From a virus: a stretch of 24,667 nucleotides of DNA. The translations under genes and the position numbers were made by a program. The stretch's first letter is position 1, and each line of letters opens with the position of its first letter. A model generated the notes under the pieces. The model ran no database searches and was not told the origin of the DNA. It worked only from the letters and a program-made list of their open reading frames with translations. The DNA lies in the IMG/VR virus record IMGVR_UViG_3300021437_000080, positions 1 to 24,667 of that record; one strand, given 5' to 3'. Shown here in pieces: positions 12,531-19,437 of this stretch.

Positions 12531-13025
12531 ATGAAGCGAGAAACTGTTGGCAAAGTTGCGACCGATCTTTTAGTTAAACAGCCAGAGACTACATCGCCAA
12601 TTGAACAGATGCGTGAGTCGCTCACTGATTACGAGAAGAACGTCATTGAGTGCGTTGAGCGTTACAAGAAGAGTTTTTATGGTGATTTCTATGTCGTCGT
12701 TCTTACTAAGAATGAAAGACTTTTAACAAACGTTTTCCGTAACTATTTTTTTGCTCGTACGTCATGCCCAACGCCAGAGTGGGACCAAACGGTCTATAAG
12801 TATAAGCGCAAGGACGATTCGCTCGTCTTTATGTGGACGGTTCCTTCTAAGGATGCATGTGAATACCTGCTGCGTAATGCCAACGATGTTGTTGAGTCAG
12901 AGCAGTTACTGCTGCGTTATGTCGTTGCCTTTAATGATGGTACCTTATTGCGCCTGGCTAAAGAACTTAATAACGAGAAAAAAGAGAGCGTCGAGTTACA
13001 GGGATTTACTTGGAAAGGTAGCTAA
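12531..13025 (+). CDS. Phage protein of unknown function upstream of scaffold, 164 aa
   Basis: AGGGAAGAG precedes ATG 12531. The centre reads 'YGDFYVVVLTKNERLLTNVF' then 'RNYFFARTSCPTPEWDQTVY' and 'LVFMWTVPSKDACEYLL'. It looks like a mixed alpha/beta fold with strongly patterned strands. Similar proteins with a 'SCPTP..DQTVYKY' core are familiar to me from head-gene regions of other uncultured phages, without assigned function. That memory cannot be checked here. Its stop overlaps the scaffold start (TAATG), so the two are coupled, hinting at a head-assembly role. Confidence 0.7.
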   Translation: MKRETVGKVATDLLVKQPETTSPIEQMRESLTDYEKNVIECVERYKKSFYGDFYVVVLTKNERLLTNVFRNYFFARTSCPTPEWDQTVYKYKRKDDSLVFMWTVPSKDACEYLLRNANDVVESEQLLLRYVVAFNDGTLLRLAKELNNEKKESVELQGFTWKGS

Positions 13026-13831
13026 TGAGTTTTGAGCTAAAATATGATGCCAATGGTGAAGTAATTCAATCAGCAGAACCGGCTGAAAACACCGCACCCG
13101 CAACACAAGAACAGCCTGTGTCCAATTCTGACAACGCGCTTGCAGATTTGGCTGCTCCAGAAGAGGCTGCACCACAAGCTCCTGTTGAAGAACCAAAAAG
13201 AAAACCAACTCCCCAAGAGTCATGGAAAATTGTCCGTGAGCGAGCAGAAGCGGCTGAGCGCAGAGCGGAAGAAGCTGAACGCCTCCTCCAACAGTACACA
13301 CGCACCGCCAACCAATCAGCACCAGAAAGCAATGAAGATCTAGATCTTTCCGTTGATGAAGATTCACTCGTTGAAGGCAAACACCTCTCTAAAGTCGCTA
13401 AAAAAATAAAACATCTTGAGCAACAGCTGCGCTCATACGAACAACAATCGGTTGTGGCATCGACTGAGCTCAAGCTTAAGGCGCAATACCCGGACTTTGA
13501 TAACATCGTTTCTGGTGAGAATTTGGCAAATCTGCGTGCGGCTTATCCGGAGATAGCTGCGACCATTAATTCGTCTAATGATCTGTATAGTAAAGCGGTG
13601 ACAGCGTACACCATGATTAAGAGACTGGGCATCGCCGATGTGCCAGGATATGAAGAATCAAAAGAAGTTGCGCGGCGTAATGCGTCTAAACCAAAGCCAT
13701 TGGCCAGCATCTCGCCACAGCAAGGTGATAGCCCGTTGTCAAAAGCGAATGCATTTGCTAATGGTAAGATGAGCGATGATTTGCAAAAGCAACTTTGGAA
13801 AGAGATGAATGATGCTCGCAAGAGTTATTAA
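13025..13831 (+). CDS. Probable capsid scaffolding protein, 268 aa
   Basis: The protein has the usual makeup of a scaffold. It has an acidic, Pro/Ala/Glu-rich disordered N-terminus (about 1-60), then a coiled coil ('ESWKIVRERAEAAERRAEEA', 65-84, continuing to about 92), a second helix pair (about 122-145), and a polar C-terminus with a basic helix near 'LQKQLWKEMNDARKSY'. It contains no cysteine. Scaffolds guide coat protein into proheads and leave before packaging. It lies after the portal and before the coat gene, which is the standard place, although two lysis-type genes intervene. Identity rests on composition and position, not on sequence homology. Confidence 0.7.
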   Translation: MSFELKYDANGEVIQSAEPAENTAPATQEQPVSNSDNALADLAAPEEAAPQAPVEEPKRKPTPQESWKIVRERAEAAERRAEEAERLLQQYTRTANQSAPESNEDLDLSVDEDSLVEGKHLSKVAKKIKHLEQQLRSYEQQSVVASTELKLKAQYPDFDNIVSGENLANLRAAYPEIAATINSSNDLYSKAVTAYTMIKRLGIADVPGYEESKEVARRNASKPKPLASISPQQGDSPLSKANAFANGKMSDDLQKQLWKEMNDARKSY

Positions 13832-13840
13832 GGAGCGGTT

Positions 13841-14182
13841 ATGCAAGCTTGGGAGAAGCAGTCGTTATTTGCGCTTAATGTCGCGGCGCTACTTAAGCAC
13901 ATTAATGAGAGCGGGATGTTGGTCACGCTTGGCGAAGCGTACAGGACTCCAGAGCAAGCCGAAATCTACGCCAAAGAAGGAAAAGGAATCGTAGACTCGC
14001 TCCATTGCAAGCGGTTAGCCATCGATATCAATCTTCTTGATAAGTGTGGCACGTACATCACTGACGTAAAAGAATATGAACCATTCGGTGTCTTTTGGGA
14101 AAGTCTGCACAAGTTTAATAGATGGGGTGGGCGTTTTAAGACACGCGTTGATGCGGATCATTTTGAGACGCAAGACCTTTAG
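13841..14182 (+). CDS. M15-type peptidase, probable endolysin, 113 aa
   Basis: AAGGAG lies 6 bases before ATG 13841. The product fits the short M15/VanY-like zinc peptidases that cut peptide cross-links in peptidoglycan (as in T5-type L-alanyl-D-glutamate endopeptidases). It has 'GEAYRTPEQAEIYAKEGKGI' (31-50), then 'SLHCKRLAIDINL' (53-65) with zinc ligands H55 and D62. It ends with 'RWGGRFKTRVDADHFET' (94-110), where D104 and H107 complete the site. There is no signal peptide, so release needs a holin or equivalent. It sits between scaffold and coat genes, followed by a small membrane protein. Confidence 0.85.
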   Translation: MQAWEKQSLFALNVAALLKHINESGMLVTLGEAYRTPEQAEIYAKEGKGIVDSLHCKRLAIDINLLDKCGTYITDVKEYEPFGVFWESLHKFNRWGGRFKTRVDADHFETQDL

Positions 14183-14199
14183 CTTCGGCTTCATTCTCG

Positions 14200-14245
14200 G
14201 CGGATCGTGGTTTTGCTTTTCCTTTTTGCATGTACCACGATCCGC
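14200..14245. repeat. Strong perfect hairpin without T-run, after endolysin
   Basis: GCGGATCGTGGT (14200-14211) and ACCACGATCCGC (14234-14245) form a perfect 12-bp stem with a pyrimidine-rich 22-base loop. No T-run follows on either strand. The rest of 14183-14320 carries no supported gene apart from the ribosome site of the next one. Confidence 0.7.
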
Positions 14246-14320
14246 GGAGTTACTCGTCTTGAGATTTTTCTTTTTCTATGTAATCGTATTCGTATAAACC
14301 TGTCTCTAAGGGAGGGATAT

Positions 14321-14578
14321 ATGAAGACGTTATACGCTTTATTAACCATTCTTACCCTTATCTTCCCTTACCCCATTACCGCCACTAATAGCCTTAAACT
14401 AACGCATAAAGAACAGCAAGAGCTCCTCATGCAAGAAGAGCGTGATAAAACGCGCATCAAGTTAGCCACCATCGGCGCAGTCGTTGTGTTAGGGAGCATT
14501 ATCGCTCTCAAGCAGAACGGACAACTCCCAGACATTGGGAAAATTGTTGCTTACCTTACTGGTAGTTTAGGCAAGTGA
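14321..14578 (+). CDS. Small membrane protein, candidate holin or spanin, 85 aa
   Basis: I chose ATG 14321, with GGGAGGGA 4 bases upstream. A longer frame from 14207 begins inside the hairpin loop and has no ribosome site. An N-terminal signal or membrane helix (MKTLYALLTILTLIFPYPI) is followed by a charged helical stretch ('LTHKEQQELLMQEERDKTRI'). A second hydrophobic helix (LATIGAVVVLGSIIAL) and a short polar tail come next. Two membrane segments and the position right after an endolysin fit a class II holin. A cleaved signal would instead fit a spanin-like protein. The sequence alone does not decide. Confidence 0.65.
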   Translation: MKTLYALLTILTLIFPYPITATNSLKLTHKEQQELLMQEERDKTRIKLATIGAVVVLGSIIALKQNGQLPDIGKIVAYLTGSLGK

Positions 14579-14585
14579 GAGGGAG

Positions 14586-14613
14586 TTGCCTTTTATAAAG
14601 TCATTGTTATGAT
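14586..14613 (+). promoter_or_regulatory. Promoter of the major capsid gene
   Basis: TTGCCT (14586-14591) and TATGAT (14608-14613) are 16 bases apart. The predicted start near 14620 would put the hairpin 14618-14646 at the very 5' end of the capsid mRNA. Confidence 0.55.
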
Positions 14614-14617
14614 TTGC

Positions 14618-14646
14618 AGGGAGCGCAATCTGAAGCTTCGCTCCCT
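14618..14646. repeat. Hairpin at the 5' end of the capsid leader
   Basis: AGGGAGCG (14618-14625) and CGCTCCCT (14639-14646) form a perfect 8-bp stem with a 13-base loop. A stem at the 5' end commonly protects an mRNA; it has no T-run and would not terminate. Confidence 0.65.
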
Positions 14647-14657
14647 TCAGTCTATCC

Positions 14658-14738
14658 GGACGCAAAGAGAGTTTCGTCCACTCCATTGACGAAAAAACGA
14701 GCCTCGTCAGCTTAAGAAACCGTATATTCTTTTAAGGA
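14658..14738 (+). promoter_or_regulatory. Structured leader of the capsid gene with alternative hairpins
   Basis: Segment 1 GGACGCAAA (14658-14666) pairs with segment 2 TTTCGTCC (14672-14679) with one bulge. Segment 2 also pairs perfectly (TTTCGTC) with segment 3 GACGAAA (14688-14694), and segment 3 (TGACGA, 14687-14692) pairs with segment 4 TCGTCA (14704-14709). So 1:2 plus 3:4 excludes 2:3. A further pair, CTTAA (14711-14715) with TTAAG (14732-14736), covers part of the AAGGA ribosome site (14734-14738). Pairings are visible in the sequence; a switching role is inference. Confidence 0.45.
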
Positions 14739-14744
14739 CACACT

Positions 14745-15692
14745 ATGCCTATAACAACGACTAGTGTTTTGCCTGCTCCGGTTCAACAAAGCTTCAGCTA
14801 CAAGTTACTTTCCGTACCAGTGCCAAACATGATTCACAAGATCCCTGCGATGAAGAAGAATATGCCTCGTAACGGTGGTACAACCCTTCGTATGCGTAGG
14901 TATAACCCCCTCAACACCGCAATGGTACCACTAGGAAATTCCGGTATCACTCCCCCTGCGCAAGCATTAACAGCTATTGATATCGATGCCACGATCTCGT
15001 TTTACGGAACCTACGTTCAGCTTAACGAGCAAGTGACCTTGCAAAACCAAGATCCAGTCCTCAATGAGTGTGCTGCTCGTCTTGGTGTTTCATTACGTCA
15101 AACAGAAGACCAGCTTACTCGTGACATGCTTGCAGCTACGGCTGGATTCATTAACTGTGTTGGTGGTGTGAACGGTGATAACCCAACAGAAATCACCCGT
15201 ACAGACGTTGATACCGTTGTCAGAACACTCTTGAACAACAATGCATACACCATCATGGATAACATTGAGGGTGAAGATAAGTTCGGTACAGCTCCAGTTC
15301 GTGATGCTTACTTTGCACTCTGCTCTACGCAATTGACTGGTAATCTTGATGCTGTTGCTGGATTCATCCAAAAGAACCAGTACCCATCTCCTATGAATGC
15401 TCTGCGTTCAGAATGGGGTGCTATTGGTAACCTTCGCTTCTTGGTTTCATCAATTGGTAGCTTCTTCCCAAATGCTTCGGCAAATGGCAACAACGTCTTC
15501 AATATCTTCTGTACTGGTATGGAAGCATATGCTTGCATTGAACAAGATGGCTACTCTGCAAGCTTCATTTACAGACCACCAATATACGATGGTCCACTAG
15601 CGTTGAACGCTTCGGTTGGTTACAAGTTTGCTGAGGTGCCTCGCATCACTAACGACTTGTGGGTAATCAACTTACGCGCAACATTAGCTTAA
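14745..15692 (+). CDS. Major capsid protein, N4-gp56-like, 315 aa
   Basis: The pattern fits the N4-gp56 family of HK97-fold coat proteins. It has an Arg-rich N-arm region ('NGGTTLRMRRYNPL', 43-56), then 'ATISFYGTYVQLNEQVTLQN' (82-101), 'DPVLNECAARLGVSLRQTED' (103-122) and 'LTRDMLAATAGF'. A domain that reads like the P-loop region follows, and it ends with a strand-rich C-terminus ('GYKFAEVPRITNDLWVINLR'). Length is normal for the family. The gene has its own promoter and structured leader, consistent with high expression. AAGGA is 6 bases before the ATG. The capsid is assembled on the scaffold encoded upstream. Confidence 0.9.
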   Translation: MPITTTSVLPAPVQQSFSYKLLSVPVPNMIHKIPAMKKNMPRNGGTTLRMRRYNPLNTAMVPLGNSGITPPAQALTAIDIDATISFYGTYVQLNEQVTLQNQDPVLNECAARLGVSLRQTEDQLTRDMLAATAGFINCVGGVNGDNPTEITRTDVDTVVRTLLNNNAYTIMDNIEGEDKFGTAPVRDAYFALCSTQLTGNLDAVAGFIQKNQYPSPMNALRSEWGAIGNLRFLVSSIGSFFPNASANGNNVFNIFCTGMEAYACIEQDGYSASFIYRPPIYDGPLALNASVGYKFAEVPRITNDLWVINLRATLA

Positions 15693-15701
15693 GGAGGTAA
15701 C

Positions 15702-16787
15702 ATGGACGGAACTATATTATCACAAGGTACGTTTACGGTTGGTGCTAACGTTGTACCGGTTAATATCCCAGTCCCATCAGGTGTTGATTGGGTGTCGGTT
15801 ATTAACTTAACCAACGTGGTACAAGCCGGTGGCGCTAACGCAGCTGGAATTAGATATTTCTGGCAGCTTGGTATGGCTAATGGCAGTGCTATTGTTGAAT
15901 ATTATGCCAACGGTGGTGCAGTTGTTACAGGCGATTACATCGTCCCAGGCGGTATCTCGTTGTATGATCCATCAGGACAGAATCCATTATCGCCAGCATT
16001 GAGTGCTCCACGTGCTACAACAGCAATGACCAACGCTACGCGCCCAGTTGTTAGCGCAGCTAATACAACCGGCTTGGTGGTTGGTAGTGTTGTACGTATG
16101 ACACTGACGGCTCAAGATGAAGTTGATAGCGTTGATATGGTTGTTGGTGCGGTTAACCCAGGCGTAAGCTTTACCCTGTTAACTGCTTCTAACGCAATGG
16201 CTAACGCTCAAGGCGCTATTGGTGGAGCCGGCTTCTATCAGATCGTTAACTATCCACCGTTGTTCTATCCACGTCGCTTGGTGATTACCAATATCACCCA
16301 GGCAGCGCTAGCGGTAGTAGCTACTTCAGTTGCGCATGGATTGACGGTTGGACAGCAAATACGCTTTACCATCCCTGCAACGAGCGGCATGGTACAGCTT
16401 AATGGCCAACAAGCAACCATTACTGCCATTATCGATGATTACACCTTCAACATAAACATTGATACAACAGCGTTTACAGCATTTACATTCCCAACTATTG
16501 CTCAGTTCCCTGCTACGTATCCTGTATTGGTTCCATTTGGTATGAATACAGGTGCAGCGCTGACGCTTGGTGGGCTGCAAGTGCCAACCATCGGTGGTGT
16601 TCAGATCTACGGAACGCAATCGGGTATCTTGGCTGATTCAACCGTTAATACCGGATTCTTGGGCATGACCCTTGGAACGGGTAGCGACGGCGCAATCAAT
16701 GGAGCTGCCATAAGCGGACCAGCTGGAACTAACCCCGGAGACTTTATCCTCTGGCGCGTTGGTAAATCATCCTTCGGCGGACAATAA
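15702..16787 (+). CDS. Structural protein with two small beta-rich FCCH-like modules, 361 aa
   Basis: GGAGG lies 4 bases before ATG 15702, nine bases after the coat gene. The protein is Gly/Ala/Thr/Val-rich with almost no charge, typical of a virion surface protein. Residues about 194-262 ('VITNITQAALAVVATSVAHG' then 'GMVQLNGQQATITAIIDDYT') resemble the small beta module called E1-FCCH-like in phage proteins. Residues about 114-160 look like a weaker first copy. The module recurs in the protein at 17314-17679. It could be a capsid decoration or head-completion protein; which one is not decided. Confidence 0.7.
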   Translation: MDGTILSQGTFTVGANVVPVNIPVPSGVDWVSVINLTNVVQAGGANAAGIRYFWQLGMANGSAIVEYYANGGAVVTGDYIVPGGISLYDPSGQNPLSPALSAPRATTAMTNATRPVVSAANTTGLVVGSVVRMTLTAQDEVDSVDMVVGAVNPGVSFTLLTASNAMANAQGAIGGAGFYQIVNYPPLFYPRRLVITNITQAALAVVATSVAHGLTVGQQIRFTIPATSGMVQLNGQQATITAIIDDYTFNINIDTTAFTAFTFPTIAQFPATYPVLVPFGMNTGAALTLGGLQVPTIGGVQIYGTQSGILADSTVNTGFLGMTLGTGSDGAINGAAISGPAGTNPGDFILWRVGKSSFGGQ

Positions 16788-16798
16788 GCATCTTAGCG

Positions 16799-16812
16799 TT
16801 AATGTACATTAA
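16799..16812. repeat. Perfect 14-bp palindrome next to a hairpin
   Basis: TTAATGTACATTAA is its own reverse complement. It directly abuts the hairpin at 16813-16832. It may be a protein-binding site or part of the same transcript structure. Confidence 0.5.
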
Positions 16813-16832
16813 GGGAGGGCGACGGCCCTCCC
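16813..16832. repeat. GC-rich hairpin between structural genes
   Basis: GGGAGGGC (16813-16820) and GCCCTCCC (16825-16832) form a perfect 8-bp stem with loop GACG. No T-run follows (GTTATAGC), so it may weaken read-through or mark an RNA processing site rather than end the transcript. Confidence 0.65.
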
Positions 16833-16855
16833 GTTATAGCGAAAGGTAGAGACGT

Positions 16856-17284
16856 ATGGCAATAAATAGTGGATTGGTTTCAACAAGCACCCCTACAAAA
16901 GTTCATGCATCTAAAAAGACTGCCAAAGAACTTCAATATATGAGAGATCGTGACCGAGAAATGGTACGCGGTATCTTTCGTTTCTTTGAAGTACCTGGTG
17001 GTACCATGGCATTCTCGTTTAGGAAATACAAGCAAGATGAAGTTGAGACGTACTCGTTTACTGACGGCGAGATTTATACTATTCCTCGTGGCGTTGCTCA
17101 TCATCTTTCGAATAACTGCTGGTATCCAGAACACAAGTACAAGATGGATGAAGGTGGCAAATCAACCGTGATGATCAGCAAGAAAGTGCGGCGTTGCACC
17201 TTTGAGCCGTTGGACTTTATGGACGTATCAGAGTTGCGTGAATTAACGCCAACCGATATAGAAACAGTAACAAGCGTGAAATAG
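16856..17284 (+). CDS. Small phage structural-region protein, 142 aa
   Basis: GAAAGG lies about 11 bases before ATG 16856, a weak ribosome site. The centre reads 'MVRGIFRFFEVPGGTMAFSF' (36-55), 'VETYSFTDGEIYTIPRGVAH' (62-81), 'CWYPEHKY', and ends with 'KVRRCTFEPLDFMDV'. This looks like a single beta-sandwich domain. I recall related sequences, with the 'DGE.Y..P.GVA.HL....WYP.H' pattern, among structural-module genes of other podoviruses, with no known function. That recollection is unverified. It sits between the decoration-like proteins. Confidence 0.65.
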   Translation: MAINSGLVSTSTPTKVHASKKTAKELQYMRDRDREMVRGIFRFFEVPGGTMAFSFRKYKQDEVETYSFTDGEIYTIPRGVAHHLSNNCWYPEHKYKMDEGGKSTVMISKKVRRCTFEPLDFMDVSELRELTPTDIETVTSVK

Positions 17285-17313
17285 CGCGTAAGTCTTTTAC
17301 CACAAGGGGATGT

Positions 17314-17679
17314 ATGCCTTATCAATGTTTCGCTCTTCGTAAGCCTGTTTATGGACCTGCTATGCGTCTTATTGCCTCTATAACGAACGCGAGAAATGCG
17401 CTAGTGACGACCACCTTTGAACATGGATACGTTGATGGTACGATCGTCCGTTTTGACATCCCTCCCGCATTAGGCATGATCCAGATTGATCAGATGACTG
17501 CTCCCCTTGTGGTAACAAGTCCTGTCTCGTTCGTCGTCCCTATTGATACAACAAATTTCACGCCGTTTTCTATACCGGTTGGGCTATCTCCACAGATTGA
17601 CGTGTGTGGGCTGGTAGTGCCTATTGGCGAGGTTGCTGAAACATTAAAAGCTTCGCTGGTAAATCAACTGCATTTTTAA
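17314..17679 (+). CDS. Small protein made of one FCCH-like module, 121 aa
   Basis: AAGGGG lies 4 bases before ATG 17314. Residues about 23-88 ('ITNARNALVTTTFEHGYVDG' then 'VRFDIPPALGMIQIDQMTA' and 'VVPIDTTNFTPFSIP') align with residues 194-265 of the protein encoded at 15702-16787. The C-terminal 'GLSPQIDVCGLVVPIGE' also parallels that protein's tail ('GMNTGAALTLGGLQVPTIGG'). It is thus a stand-alone copy of that module, probably a virion protein that binds the same partner or a neighbouring site. Confidence 0.65.
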   Translation: MPYQCFALRKPVYGPAMRLIASITNARNALVTTTFEHGYVDGTIVRFDIPPALGMIQIDQMTAPLVVTSPVSFVVPIDTTNFTPFSIPVGLSPQIDVCGLVVPIGEVAETLKASLVNQLHF

Positions 17680-17711
17680 TATGTTAGGATGAGAAAAATT
17701 AAGGAGAGTTT

Positions 17712-18866
17712 ATGCCAGCACCAGATAGCACGCTAGCGGCGATAGAGAAAAAGGTTAGGCGTCTTACTCGGTCACCTTCGACGGCACAACTTACCGATTT
17801 AGACCTGCAAGATTATATCAATACGTTCGTCGTATACGATTTCCCTGAGCACCTTCGCACGTTCAACCTGAGAAAAACCTTCACGTTTTATACCAACCCC
17901 TATCAAGACTCTTACCCAACCGATGAACTCTCGTTTGGTAACCCTGCTTTAAACCCAACCATCCTCAATAATCCACTCTATAACTTTCAGAACAACTATA
18001 TATCGGTGCACCCACCGGTTTATGTTGCTGGGTACCAAACGCTGTATACACAGTCTCGTGAGCAGTTCTTTGGGTACTACCCGAAGGTAAACTCTATCGC
18101 TTCTACCGGGTTTAATGGTGATGGTATTACTACTCTGTTTACGGGTGTTATTAATACGCAAGGTGCAATTATACCAAACACATTTAATCAGATTGTTGGT
18201 CTTTTGCAGAGAAATGTGCTCTTTGATTCAGCCGATACTAACTTAAACGGATTGTCACTCGTTGATATTCCCGTTATTAATGCGACTACAGGTAACCCTA
18301 CGGTTCTGGGAAATCTGTATGATCCCTCAAGCGGTGCTTACAAAACGGCGTTACTCTCTCCCCCTACGACGCCGTTCACCGCTCCTTTTGCTCCAGGAAC
18401 TGGTGTCATCAACTACGCGACGGGCGCTTATACCATTAATTTCACCGCAGCTCCTGGACCTAATCTTCCGATAAATAGCCAGACGGTTCCTCAGGTGCTA
18501 GGGCTTCCTCAGGCGGTTCTCTACTATGCAAACACATTCGTTGTTCGCCCACTACCTGATCAGGTATACAGTGTAAACATAGAAGTGTATCAACGCCCCG
18601 TATCGCTATTACAACAAGGCCAAAGTCCTGAGCTTGAAGAATATTGGCAATATATTGCCTATGGTGCGGCTAAAAAGATCTTAGAAGATAGAATGGATTT
18701 GGAATCGGTTGCCCTCTTGATGCCAGAGTTCAAGAAACAAGAATGCCTGGTGCTGCGTAGAACTATTGTTCAGTACACGAATGAGCGTACGGCTACTATC
18801 TACACTGAGCAGACAACGCCAACGACTGGTGGCTTTGGATGGGGTGGCGGCCAGGGTAACGCGTAA
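17712..18866 (+). CDS. Probable head-tail adaptor with inserted beta domain, 384 aa
   Basis: AAGGAG is 5 bases before ATG 17712. The N-terminus is helical ('LAAIEKKVRRLTRSPS' then 'QLTDLDLQDYINTFVVYDFP') and the C-terminus is helical too ('LEEYWQYIAYGAAKKILEDR' and 'MPEFKKQECLVLRRTI'), as in adaptors that bind under the portal. Between them, about residues 130-270, lies a Gly/Thr/Pro/Asn-rich beta region with 'GTGVINYATGAYTINFTAAP', resembling a decoration or adhesin-like insertion. The tail ends Gly-rich. Function is inferred from position after the head genes and before the fibre and hub genes. Confidence 0.55.
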   Translation: MPAPDSTLAAIEKKVRRLTRSPSTAQLTDLDLQDYINTFVVYDFPEHLRTFNLRKTFTFYTNPYQDSYPTDELSFGNPALNPTILNNPLYNFQNNYISVHPPVYVAGYQTLYTQSREQFFGYYPKVNSIASTGFNGDGITTLFTGVINTQGAIIPNTFNQIVGLLQRNVLFDSADTNLNGLSLVDIPVINATTGNPTVLGNLYDPSSGAYKTALLSPPTTPFTAPFAPGTGVINYATGAYTINFTAAPGPNLPINSQTVPQVLGLPQAVLYYANTFVVRPLPDQVYSVNIEVYQRPVSLLQQGQSPELEEYWQYIAYGAAKKILEDRMDLESVALLMPEFKKQECLVLRRTIVQYTNERTATIYTEQTTPTTGGFGWGGGQGNA

Positions 18867-18881
18867 TAAAGGAGAGAGGCG

Positions 18882-19436
18882 ATGGCCTATCAAAATGACA
18901 TACCTCAGGCCAACGATGAATTGGCTACATCACAAGATGACCTGCTTAATAATTTTGCAGCAATAGATACGTTCGTTAATGTAAACCATGTTGGCTTTAA
19001 TGGGGCAGATCAAGGTAAGCATGCACAGATAACGTTCCCGCTTGGACCTCTTGCTGGACAGCCATTTACGTATGCCGTTGGTGAGATAGGGCTTCAAAGC
19101 TTAAACCAACTGCCTACCTCAGTCCCCGATATCTGGATGAGTCGTGGAGCTTCAACAGCATTTCCTATAACAGGTGCGGCTATTTCTAACCCTGGATGGA
19201 GCTACTTACCGTCTGGCGTTCTTCTTAAGTGGGGAACCGTCGCGGTACCATCCGGGGGATCATATGCAATCGTATTTCCTGTTGCTGCAACTAATCCGGT
19301 GTATGCAAATGCTATCGTTGCTTTCTTAACTAACTACACCAACATAACTTCATATGTGGTGTCTTTGACTACAACAACGCTTACCATAAATACATCGGGA
19401 GCAGGGACTGTTGGCTATCTTGTTATAGGAGCTTAA
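18882..19436 (+). CDS. Probable tail fibre or appendage protein, 184 aa
   Basis: AAAGGAGAG precedes ATG 18882. The N-terminus ('IPQANDELATSQDDLLNNFA' and 'VNHVGFNGADQGKHAQIT') resembles attachment ends of short phage fibres. The C-terminus from about 110 is beta-rich ('WGTVAVPSGGSYAIVFPVA', then a Thr-rich strand) and closes in 'GYLVIGA', the kind of ending seen in fibre-tip domains. It may bind the host surface or act as a fibre adaptor. The stop is 1 base before the next gene. Confidence 0.6.
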   Translation: MAYQNDIPQANDELATSQDDLLNNFAAIDTFVNVNHVGFNGADQGKHAQITFPLGPLAGQPFTYAVGEIGLQSLNQLPTSVPDIWMSRGASTAFPITGAAISNPGWSYLPSGVLLKWGTVAVPSGGSYAIVFPVAATNPVYANAIVAFLTNYTNITSYVVSLTTTTLTINTSGAGTVGYLVIGA

Positions 19437-19437
19437 C

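Noticed and set aside
14207-14320. Longer start for the candidate holin
   Set aside because: It begins inside the loop of the 14200-14245 hairpin; the ATG at 14321 has GGGAGGGA.
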